Source: Theropithecus gelada (taxonomy: Eukaryota; Chordata; Mammalia; Primates; Cercopithecidae). From it: DNA of 64,000 nucleotides. The stretch is from NCBI RefSeq assembly GCF_003255815.1, contig NC_037670.1, forward strand, positions 62,450,031 to 62,514,030. The letters run 5' to 3'. The translations under genes were made by a program, and so were the position numbers. How positions within the stretch are numbered: position 1 is the stretch's first letter; each line of letters starts with the position of its first letter. The notes beneath the pieces are model-generated. The model had not been told where the DNA came from, searched no databases, and was given only the letters and a program-made list of their open reading frames with translations. Shown here one piece after another: positions 13,501 through 25,500 of this stretch.

Positions 13501-16500
13501 GCTGGTTTGTTTCTCTGTCTTCTCTGAAGTTCCCGAAGGATGGCTTAGTATTCAGCTAAGTGGTACACAACCTGGGGCCAGTCCATGATAGGCACTTAAT
13601 AAAGGCTTGTCAGGAAGGCGGATGAATGAATGCTTAACACACAGGTGTGTGTGCATCTGCTGTGCTCCTTGCTAGGGGGATCTCCAGCTGGTTGTCTCTG
13701 GTTTGTGTCAGATGCAGCCCTGCCTTGACAGAAGCTGTTTCTGACTCCCTGTGTAACACTAACAGAACTTTCTTTTACCTCCTGTAGCCAAACAAAGTCA
13801 GGAATGAAGCTAAAGAGCTGAGGTTGCTCTGTGCAGAGGATGAGCAAACCAGGACGTGCTGGATGACAGCGTTCAGACTCCTGAAGGTATGTGACATCTT
13901 GCAGTTTGTGTTGAGTGCACATCTCTTCGTGAAAATTGGCCTCTGGACTTGCCAGAATAGACAAAGTCAGAAGGCAGGTTCTCCTCCCATAAAATCCAGT
14001 CCCTCGACAGAGTGAGAGGCCTCTTCCTCTTTGTCCTGTTGTGCTAACCACGTTACGTTGTCTTGTGCTAGTTTGTTTTTCTGTCTCCTCTGAAGTCCCC
14101 GAAGGATGGCTTATTATTCAGCTAAGTGGTACACAACCTGGGCCCAGTCCATGATAGGCACAATACTTTGTCTGTTCTGGCAGGAAAATGCTCGTAACTT
14201 TTCTGCTGTTTTGTCACAATATTTTATTTATCAAATGTAGTTAAGCATCTTTCTAAAGAAGATCTCAGGAACTTTTAACAGAGGGCCTAATATTAAACAG
14301 GTTAGAGCTAGGTTTTCCAGACTCAGTACTTACTGACATTTTGGGTGGAATAATTCTTTGTTGGAGGTCTGGGGGACATCCAAGCATTGCAGGCCACTTA
14401 GCTGTGTGGCATACCTGGTCTCTGCCTGCTAGATGCCAGTCTCACACCTGGCCAGTTGAGACAACCAAAAAATGTCTCTAAATGTTGCCAAATGTGCCCT
14501 GGAGCCAGAGGGTGGGGAATTGCCCCTGGTTGAGACCACTAGATTAGAAGAATAGGATTCGAAAAATCAGGACCAGGGAGAAAGGAAATAGTACATGAGG
14601 TGTTAATTATCTTCACGACTGAACCAACTCTCAGGTTCCCAAAAAGCCAGGACCATGAAGTAAACATGATGAATTACACAGCTCACTGTAGCTCCTCAGC
14701 GGAGACGGTACCTCCTGACTGTAAGTTCTAAAGGAAATGTATCACGTGGAACTGCATATGGAGTAATGCCCTTGACAGCAATTTCATGCTAATTGCCAGA
14801 GTGATTTCATACGACTGTTTATTGTAATCACTTTGGATTTCCCACAGTGTTCCTTTGCACACATACCATATCCCACATGTCTGGAATTAAGTCTACAGAG
14901 TCCTTGTGAGTTGCAAGTTAGCTGGCCCAGATAAGCTTGGCTAAAGTCCAGGGGTCTCCATAGGAGATGTTCGTTTGGAGCCGATGGATACAATGGTCCA
15001 GGGATTTCTTTACAAAAACTCCCAGCCTTCATTGAACTGTAGTGGCCTTTTATCTGGTCCAGAGACTCAAGGTGGAGTCAATTAAGGAGATGGAGGAGCC
15101 GAAGGAAGCATAGCTCAAAACTTTCCTGGAGGTGCTGCAGATCCAATTCTGAATGTAGTCCTGTTGTTGTGGCCATTTGGCAGGTAGCACTTTGTACCCA
15201 GTAATCCACAGATTCCAGAGACATTAAGGATGCATCCTAGTGCCATTTTATAGGAGGCTGGGGCCCAGACCAAAAGTTCCACAGATTGGTTTCCTGTATC
15301 TCTCTCCCAGAACCTTATTTTATGTTTCCACTGATAACAAAAAGAATTATGAAAATCAAAATTTTATGAATTCATAATGGAAGAGGAAACGTCCATGTTA
15401 ATACATCATAGATCATAGACCACTCCTGTTATAAGCCAGTTTTCAGTGTGTAAGGGTCACCAGTGGGCACTGGTCACACAGGTGACATAATGTCCATCGA
15501 GGGCAGTCTTCTGCATGGACCTCCAGAAGGAATGAGATTGCTCTTTGTGTCCTGTTGTGGAAAAATTACTAACAATTAAAAAGCAAAATACGGAACAGCA
15601 TATAGAGAGAATGCTACATTTGTGTGAAGGGAATATTTGTATTAGATGGTATGCTCGTGAACATTCTGTGAGACTGCAGGAGAGAAGAAAGAGGTTGCTT
15701 AGTAGGGAGAGGAGATGGGAGAGGCAGCTGTGCAGACAGGGGGCAGCGGCCACGGGTGATCTTTTAAAGGTGTCTGTATATAGTTGAAATTTTAATCTGC
15801 AAATGAATAATCTGTTTTGGAAAAGGCAAAAAAAAAAAAGGAAATGAAAAAGGAAAGTGGTAGTATACTCCAGGAAGCTATGAATTCTATTACTTTGGGT
15901 AATACATAATAAATCCAGGTAGTAGCTTCTTAACCACTGTTTCTTGGGCGTCTCTCCTTTGTTGCACTAACATAACGAGCCACAGGAAAGGATGTGGGCA
16001 GAGTGACTAATGCAAAACGAACTGACTTTATTGTTGTCAGTGTTAACAATGATGTGTTACGTAATATTAAGATTATTTTTGAGCATTTGCTATGGGCCAG
16101 GCATTCTTTATCACTTTACTGTTTGTGACAGCTCAGTGGCATGCATATTATCATCATCATTATGTGGATGACAAAACTGAGGCCCAAGCTGTGGCTGCTG
16201 CGATGTGGCAGAGCCGGGTCAGAGCCCTGACATTCTGGCCCCAGAACCCCTTTCCTCACTACCATGCTTTGCTGCCCTCCCTAGAGCCGCCTGGAAGCTG
16301 CAATCAGTCCTGAATGCATTCCTTTTGTCCCTGCCACTTTGCAGGGAAGCACTTTGCATCCAGTGATACACAGATTCTAGAGACATTAAGGATACATCTT
16401 AGTACTATTCTTATAGGAGGCTGGGGAGCCAGACCTGACAGGAAGGTAGCAGTGACGGCCTCGGGGCCAGTCTCAAGTGGAGTGCAAGTGACATGTTTCT

Positions 16501-19500
16501 GCCTCAAACAGCCATAGGATTGTAATGCAGTCGAAATGCCATTTCAGTCTTGTTGGCACTGATTCATTACCCACTATACAGAAATGATACCTGGATAGAG
16601 TTAGGGACAGTGGAGAGGCAACTCTTTATGACTCCAGGGTCTCCATGTTGACAATCGTTCTAAAACAAGGCATCCCGTGTGTGTGCTCTGCCTTCCTCCA
16701 GAAGAGGACACAGGACACCGGATCCCCTTTTAGAGGATAAGAGGGTCTGAGGGCTGAAGCTGACAGGGCCCTTTTACCATTTACTACAAACAGCATCTTC
16801 ATATCAACCGTGGAAAGGCAGAGCTGGGTTGTTATTTTGAATTAACCTAGGACCTTCTTACATCTTTACCCACACAGATACACTTTCTTGAAAAAAATAA
16901 ATAAATCTTATAGCTTGGGTCTACATAGGAGAAAGCTGGCCTAGCTATACTTAGCTTTTCAGAAAGATGCTCTTAGTAGATAGCGCCAGCAGATAATCTT
17001 TTGTCTCATTCCTTCCTGTTACATTGTTTGTTAGGTAATTTCTTGGATGCTATAGGAGCTATGCAAATAGCATTAAAACTTTGCAACAATTATTTATTAC
17101 CATCTTTCCTCCTTCCTCTGTCTTCTAGAAGTCTCTTAATCTGCTGTAGAAATTCATCCCCAAGAGGGAGGTCTTGCGTCATCCACGCAAGAGTCCCTAG
17201 TACTGGTTGCTTTGGTTTTACATGACCTGACGTTGAAAAGGCAATGAACGCAGCATTAAAACTTTGCAACAATTATTTATTACCATTTAATCTTTTCTGT
17301 CTACACACACCCATAGATGTAGATATATACATGCAAACGTGAATAAAATAAAATGTGTATGTTAATTAGGTGCCCAAAATTCAGAATATTTGTATCTTCC
17401 TGGTATGTCAATTCTAAGACGTGAAATATGCTTTATTATCTCTAGCAGTGCTCCTTGCCCCAGAGTCTAATCTGGTTCATATTAATTTAATTAACGCTTT
17501 TTACCTCAGCTTTGCTTCATTACATAGTTTTTCTTGGACTGTCTTTTTTCTACCTTTCTGGGTCCTTATGTTTAAGGAATATCTCTTATATTTATTATAA
17601 TACAATTATTAATAATTGTATTAATAATAATAATTGTATTATTTAGTGTGATCATCATATTTATATTTGAACCTGCCATTTGCAGTTTTTTCCTGGTTGT
17701 CCCACTTCTCCTGTATTCCTTTTCTCTTAATTTTTTTAGATTTATTAAGTATTTTTATGTTTTTCCCTCTATTAATGCAATACTTATATGTACATTTACT
17801 ATTTTCTCGTGGTTACCCTAGATATCACACCTTTGTTTTTTTGTTTTTTTGTTTTTTTGAGTCAGGATCTCACTCTGCCCCCCAGGCGGGAGTAGAGTGG
17901 CATGAGCTCATCTCACTGTAGCCTCAACCTCCCGGGCTCAAACCATCCTCCCACCTCAGCCTCCTGAGTAGCTGGAACTACAGGCATGCACTACCATGCC
18001 TGGCTAATTTTTGTATTTTTTATAGAGACAGGGTTTTGCCATGTTGCCTAGGCTGGTCACAAACTCCTAGGCTCAAGCAATTTGCCCGCCTTGGCCTCCC
18101 AAAGTACTGGGATTACGGGCGTGAGGCACCGCACCCAGCCTAACATGCACCTTGAACTTATGAAAGTCTTCTATAATGTAGTACGTTTACTGACTGCTTT
18201 CAGGCAGGCATGAGGACCTTTCGTTCCATTTGCTCCACTGTCCCTTTTGAAGGATTCTTGTCGTATATATAAAACCTCTTAAGACATAATGTTGTTACTG
18301 TTTTATATACTCAATTTTAATGTTAATCACTTACATCTTTGCGCTTTAATCTTTCCTGAATTCGCATTCTTCCCTCTGGGACTAGGAGACCTCAACTTAG
18401 CAGTTCTTTTCATGTGGGCCTAAGAAATTTTCTCAGTTTTTGTTTCACTTTCATTCTTGAAGGAACATTTCACTGGTTATAGGATGCAAGGTTAGCGGTT
18501 ATTCTCTTCTGCATCTTCCCGCTGCATTGTCTTCTGAATCTTATAATTTATGTAAAAACATTAGCTGTGTGTCTTCCCATTGCTTCTGTGAAAATAATGC
18601 ATGTTTTCCTCTGGTTGTTTTTGACATTTTCTTTGTGTCTGTTTCTCAGCAATCTTTCCACGATATGCTTGGAGTGGGCTTATTTATCCTACACCCTGAA
18701 TCTGTAATTTGACGTCTTTTGGTCAACTTTGGAAAGTTCTTGGCATTATCTCATCCAATATTTCTCCTGACCTGTTCTCACTCTTCTCTCGCTGGAGTGC
18801 AGTTGTTCCTCTGTTAGACCTTTGCATCATGTTCTAGATATTTTTATCTTAGAAATGAGTATGGCAGACCTAGAGCCAGAACTAAGCTTAGATCCCATAA
18901 AAGAAGAGGTGTCCCACTTGATGACTTCGCTTCCTGTTTCTGACTCTTCTGCTCCACGTGATTGGAATGTGTGATTCGGGTGTGTAGGCTGGGATGGTGG
19001 ATGTGTGTAAGACTTTGCAGGGCCCCAAGTCCTAATTGCCAGGATCAGAAAGCACAGACTGCTGAGCCAATTAGGTGGCAAGCCTCGGCTAGGGAGGGCA
19101 CTGGGTCTGGAACAGGCCGTGTACGTTCAAAGTCGTGACTGCGGGCAGCTTGCCTCATTCCTCTGTGCTTCAGTTATGTGCTGTGTAACATGGGGATAAT
19201 TATAGTATACAGCTCATAAAATGGAGAGGATTAAATGAAATAACAGCATAAAGCACTTAGACACATACCTAACCCATAGTGGCACTCAATAAGATTACTT
19301 GCTCTTGATGTTATTATTATTATGTTTGTCACTGTCCTGCTTATTCCAAACCAGTCAGCTCTTCCCTCCTGAGGGGCAACAGTAGCAGCAGCACTGAGGC
19401 GTGCACCATATTGAATGTGAAGTTGAATGATTTGAACTGTGTAGTTCCACTTAGAGATTTTTTTATATATAGAAATCTATTATAAAAAGTTAAAGTTTAT

Positions 19501-22500
19501 CAAAACTGAATGCACACAAACACCGACTGTATATGGTACCATTTGTAGTCAAGAGATGTGAACAAACAAAGATGTGGATAACCTCAGAACTGCATAAAAT
19601 TACTCATAATTTTGTAGCCACCTCCTGTTGCTACAGTGAACTCAGATGTTGCAAATACCCTTTTAAAAACCCACCTTGTGTTGCTAATTATCTCCCCATG
19701 AGCAGATGCTCTCTCCAGTAAATTACGTGTTATAGTAAAAACTGGGCTCATGTTTCTGGAGTATTTTTCCTTGTGTGTAGTGCAATACAGGAACTTTAAG
19801 GAACACCATGGGACCCATATGAAATGTCACTAGTGAAACTGGAAGTGCTCCCAAGAACAGAGAAAAGTCATGACATTACAAGAAAAACTTAAATTGCTTG
19901 ATAGAGTTTGAACGGTTGCCCTCTACATCACACAGATAATTCATTATGTCAACAATGTAAACTTACAGGATCAGTAAATGCAGTTCAATCCCGTAATTGT
20001 ATTTTCTCTTATTATTTTCTTAATAACATTTTTTTCTCTAGCTTCCTTATAAAAAATACAGTATAGAATACATATAACATACAAAATATATGTTAATTAA
20101 CTGTTTATGTTGTCAGTAAGGCTTCTGGTCAACAGTAGCCTACCAGTAGGTAAGTTTTGGGGAAGTCAAAAGCTATACTCGGATTTTTTATTTCAAGGGG
20201 CATCATTGCCCCTAATCCCTGCATTGATCAGGGTCAGCGGCACTCAGGCTCCTGGAGGCTGGTACAGGGCATGACTCCCTGTTCTGCACTCAACATTGCC
20301 CTTTCCTGCTGTGGCGTTTGTCACATGCCAGCCCTCGGGGCTCCCGGGCCGGTCACTCACTGTGGCTTCTCCCCTCCAGTATGGAATGCTCCTTTACCAG
20401 AACTACCGAATCCCTCAGCAGAGGAAGGCCTTGCTATCCCCGTTCTCAACGCCAGTGGTAAGTAAAGCCAGAACCTTCAGAAGTCTAGTGCCGTTTCAGC
20501 TTCTGCATCACACGTGTTAAGGACGCCTCATTTCACACGGGGTGGGCAAGAGAACCTCCGGAGAGTGTGTGCGCATTTCAGCGAAGCCATTATGTCCCAC
20601 GATGACGTCGGTTTTGTAGTCTCAACAGCGTAACGGCGGGGAGTGAATTCCTCTGCCATTCTTCTCCCGTCCCTGCATCTCCCCTCAGGGTTGTGTAAGT
20701 AGGTGGCTTTCTTTAAATGCTCAAAAATGGCAGCAACAACTTTTGGCCTTGTGGGGCACTGCCTTTCCTGCTTTTTGCCTTTGTTCCTTAAGCCTTGGGA
20801 CCCATGGGAGCTGTTGACTATTATGCAGCATTCATTCCCTGGTGAGAATTTAGAGATTGTCATCGTTCCTCTTGTGCTCTGGACACTCTGTTCTCAAAGG
20901 GGCAGAAGCACTTCATCTTCTCAAAATATAGTCTTGAGGGTCCTTCAGTGTCTGCCCCTTTGAGATGCCAAATGGTGCCACAGAAAGAGTCCATGAGTTT
21001 TCCTGAACGCACGTCCCTGAGGGAATGACTCACTGGGGAGGCCTAGGCTCACACTGGCTATCGATTTCTTTGATGTGTTGGAGTGCAGGTCAGGACCCTG
21101 TGAAGGACCACATGGTCCAAATGCTGCGGGTACTGGGGGCCTCACCAGCAGCCTTTTTAATACTCAGGGAGGACTAGAATGTGTTTCATTCTTAAGAAGA
21201 ACCGAAGGGGCCACTGAATTTTCAGGCTAAACCAGTGAATTTCCCACCTGAAACTTGGGGAGTTCAGAGGTAGAAAACGGGCATTCCCTGCTCCCCTTTC
21301 CTGACCATCTTGATGATAGTTTCACGCCAAGACTCCACTCTGCCTTATTTCCCTATATTTTAAGAACCGTGACCTTCCCTTTTCAGCGCAGTGTCTCCGA
21401 GAACTCCCTCGTGGCAATGGATTTTTCTGGGCAAACAGGACGCGTGATAGAGAATCCGGCAGAGGCCCAGAGCGCAGCCCTGGAGGAGGGCCACGCCTGG
21501 AGGGTAAGGCCCCGGCCCTGGCCAGCCTGGAGGGGCTCCCTCAAGGTGGCAGCCCCACCACGTGGTCTTCTCCCAGAGAACGGCTCTATGCGGGTTGGCA
21601 AGAGGGGTGGCCTGTTGGGTGGGGGTCCTCTGAGTTCTCAGCTGCAGGAAGCAGTTGGCCCTTCTAGGCCCCTTCCACGTTCCCAGCACCCAGCCTTTCC
21701 CCACTGCCCCCTGTCCCTGGGCTTTCATGGAAGGGACAGGAGAGGAACAGAACTCTCTGCCCACCCTGGCCCCCCGTGCAGAACTGTTCTGATGAACCGG
21801 CAGTGGCTGTCTGTGGAGTGCATAGAGCCCAGGCCTGAGTGGGGCCTGCAGGTGTTCACATCAGGGTCTGCTGCTAACAGCCTGGAGGCCTTGGGCTACT
21901 CCCTCACCCCCAAGGCTTAGGTTCTTAATCTCCAGGTAGAAAGACTATCACTCAGCTTCCAAGCTCCTGAGACTTAAAGGCCTTGTGCAAAACAGGAGCC
22001 TGTACTCTGGCATTTTCTGTACTTCAGCCTCAGGGAGTCCCAAGCACGGGAAGTCCAGCGCCCAGTGCTTTGAGAACTGCGTGAGTTTAATAGAAAGGCT
22101 CGTGTGTTTCTCCTGAGAGTTATCAGGATGTTCATGGCGTTTTCATCGTATGTCTTCAGCGTGAGAAATAAGCATCTCTACTTCGGTACTGGGGCTACTA
22201 GAGATATCTCAGGGTGTTCTTAACAACTGGGAACCCTGAGCTCTTTGTTCTCAGGGGTCAGTGGGGGCTTCAGATGGGGCAAGGGCCCTTGTGAGCCCAG
22301 TCAAGCACCCGACCCAGTGCCCTGCCGTGACTTGGTGTGTCTGTCTGCTGTCCTCGGTGCTAATGTGGAATTTCTTTTGCAGAAGCGAAGCACACGGATG
22401 AACATCCTAGGTAGCCAAAGTCCCCTCCACCCTTCTACCCTAAGTACAGGTAAACAGGCACATTGCCTGATGTTTTTGTACATAAAGAAAATCAAACAAC

Positions 22501-25500
22501 ACCCCCTTCACTCCCCCGAGCCTTACAAATTTGCCTGTGCCCAGAGTGCACCACATAAGCTGTAGCTGGGGGAGTCGGGGGCTCTGCGTTGATCAGAGTT
22601 GGTTGTGCTGTCAAGGAAGCCATTCTGCAGAGGCGCCACCATCCTGCCCTCCTCCTCTCTCCCCCTCACAGTGATTCACAGGACACAGCACTGGTTTCAC
22701 GGGAGGATCTCCAGGGAGGAATCCCACAGGATCATTAAACAGCAAGGGCTCGTGGACGGGTAAGGAACCACCACTGATAAGAGCTGGTCTGCTGAGGTTT
22801 GATTGTGCTGGGAATCTGTTTTGTTTAATTCCTCAGACATCCTTGCTGGGCAGGCAGCAGTTTTGTCCTCATTTTAAAGAGAAGAAAAGGTAGGCTCAGA
22901 GGTATAAGTGGTACACAGAGCTTGGCCAGCTAGTAAGGGGCAGAAAGGGATCTAATCCGTGTCTGCCCAGACTGCATCTGTAATTATCCTTCACCTCTGG
23001 ATGAAATCTGAAGAGGTGGACAACACAAACTGTTTTATCTTCGTAAGATAGTGGGCAAATGGGAAAAAAAAATGCTTTTGCCTACACTTTTTGATTTTGT
23101 ACTATATGAGGTTGGTTTTGCTGAGAACAAATAGCCCCAAACCTTAGTGGCTTAAAACAACAAAAATCAATTACGTATGATCGTTGTTAGTTGAGTGGCC
23201 TTTCTCACCTGGGCCAGCTTGGCTGGGGCTGGACAGTCCAGGAGAGGTTCACTCGTGTCTGGTTGTTGCTGTGGGCTGTTGCCATGGCGATGAGTGACTG
23301 GGCATGTGTCTCCAGCAGGTTACTTGAGGCTCCCAGGCATCGCAAGAAAGGTTAGGCCCCACTTGAGAAGTGGACAAGACTTCTCAAGATTCTCTTAGCA
23401 TCACATTTGCCACCATCCCATTGACCAAAGCAAATCCCAAGACCACATTTGAATGACCCTGGGAAGGAGCTAGTCACAGTGTGGATATAGGGACAGGGAC
23501 GTGGGATGCCGTTACCACAGAAGGCCGACCCTGCGGAGCCAGCAGAGTCCTCCAGAAAGAGACACAGGCTGATCATCTGCCCTGAGGAAGTAGTTGCATC
23601 CACGTGGGAGCTGTCCCATATAGGGTCTGAATGCTCAAAATACAGATTCCTGGAAGCTGCTAAACTCAACGAGTGATTCTTGTGTCCTTCGTGTTACAAA
23701 AAGTTTTATTATGGAAATTTTCACATTTCATAAGTGTATAACGAAACCCCACTTACCCATCACGCAACTTCAACCTGCTAACTTACTTACCTTTCACACA
23801 TTTTCTCCTCCTCCTCCTCTTCAGCTCTCTTTTTCCTTTTTTCTCCTCCTCTTCCTCCTCCTCTTCTATTTTAAAGGGAATTTCAGAATCCTAAATTTTT
23901 GCCAGCAAGTACATCTCAGTACCTGTCTCTAAAAAAATAAGGATCCTTTTGTTTTGATATAACTGCAATATTATTACACTTAACAAAATAAATAAGAATT
24001 TCTTGCTATCATCTAAAAGCTAATCCATGTTCAGATTTCCCCAGTTGTCACCAAAAAAACTCCTTTAAATTAAATTGAGGTTATTTAAGGCAGGACCCAC
24101 AAATGGCATTTGGATGCTATACCATTTCACCTCTGTCTCCTTGGATATGGAATAGTCTTTCTCACCACTCTGTTTTTCTTCTGTTTTTTTAAACATCTTT
24201 TGTTTGTTAAAGAAGTGGGTCATTTGCTAATAGCATGTTTGTGGTTTATTTTAATAAGTTCCTCTGTTTCCCGGATTCCTGGGGAGTGGTGGTCATGGTG
24301 TGATCAGATGCATTTCTCCTGCCTGGTGTCCTCTGGGTGCTCTGCTGCCTGGAGTGGAGGAGGCCTGAAGCCTGGCTGCTGTTTAATGGTGTTGGATGAG
24401 CAGAGGTTCAAGTGCAGCCAGCTGGAGCCTCCCCACCAAGGCTGCCAGCCCCGTCCACCACATGGTTTTAGCAGCCCTTGGTGAACTTGCCGTGGTTCAG
24501 TATTTCATAGGGGTTCCAAAATCATCATTTTCTAATTCCTTCCTATATGAGCTGAAGTTCTCTCTTGCATCACATGTTTCTTGGAAAAAGTAGGTAAATG
24601 CCTGGATTTTCCCTTTACTTGTCAATTTTTAGAATAATGAGTTTGTGTTCTCCCACTTTAAACTAGAGGCAAACAAGGGGTGTTTTTGTTGTTAGTTTGT
24701 TTGGGTTTTGTTTAAACTGTCACTATGAACTTAGATTTTTGTGTTTGATTTATTTCAGTCAAAACCTCCTCTTCTTGATGCTCACTTTGCCCCTCATTGG
24801 CCAATGGCTTCTTCAGATTGCTTCCTGAGTTCTTTTGAGCTAGCATTAATGGTATTTGATTTTGGGGTGACAAGATTTATTAAACTCAAATGATGCGTTT
24901 CTCACAGGGACCCTCATTCTTACTAATGGAAAATGGTATTTGAAGACTACAATCTTTTAGATCTTTGTAGTAAACAGAGCTAGGACATGGGCTTTTTTAA
25001 AACAAAAAATAAATTTTGGATTCGCGTTGATATTGCTAATTCAAATTTGAGATTACAGGATTTTTTACTTCTTTGATTTTTTTTTTCCTCTGATGATCTC
25101 TGTTAATGGCATTAACTTAATTACTTATTACTTTATCAACACATAATATAAAATACATACATGTAATATCTTGAAAATATTAATGCTGATATTATTAATT
25201 CAGTAAGACTTGCGATTTCTTTGCAGTCCTTTTAATCCTTAAGGATTAATCCAGGCAGGTTACCTTAAAATACCTTGCCCACAGTCACTTGAAGTAATTC
25301 TGCTCTATGGTTCTGCCACCAAACTGCTGGGTAAATCAGGTTTGTTTGTTTCAGTTCTCTTTAGTGTTTGCAAGCGGATCTGATTTATTTTCTTTTTGGT
25401 TGAATGCTGCTTTGTAAATTGCATAAAACATTTTCATGGATCCAAAGTCAGATCTATGAAATAAGGCACATGCCCTGTCCACTCAACTTTGCTTCCCAAC

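Larger units (their letters stand above)
10456..13787 (+). other. GRB10: GRB10 introns inside the PH-domain part
   Basis: Introns 10456-11771 and 11883-13787. The first shows nothing beyond unique sequence. The second holds a CA/TG-rich tract (12336-12470), a MIR (12512-12712) and the first copy of the 198-bp duplication, which runs into an L2-tail-like GGCACTTAATAAA. Confidence 0.8.
13887..20379 (+). other. GRB10: GRB10 intron of 6.5 kb in the PH-BPS part
   Basis: Contains the second copy of the 198-bp duplication (13964-14161), a MER5A (14305-14542), a MIR (16070-16290), a diverged local duplication (15176/16338), a 35-bp direct repeat pair (17069/17252), an AT palindrome (17598-17623), an old L1 with an AluJ inside (17655-18845), and a MIR (19140-19320). 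The stretch 19330-20370 is unique with no visible signal. Confidence 0.8.
20458..22671 (+). other. GRB10: GRB10 short introns around the BPS exons
   Basis: Introns 20458-21386, 21504-22382 and 22450-22671. No interspersed repeat recognised. The sequence is moderately GC-rich. No further exon was seen. Confidence 0.75.

Noticed and set aside
21255..21920. 221-residue open frame as a separate gene
   Set aside because: It is the BPS exon read through into both flanking introns; the splice borders and family sequence give the true exon.
23120..23520. Named family for the repeat containing GGCTTAAAACAACAA
   Set aside because: I recognise the phrase as a common interspersed repeat but could not assign its class with confidence, so no feature was called.
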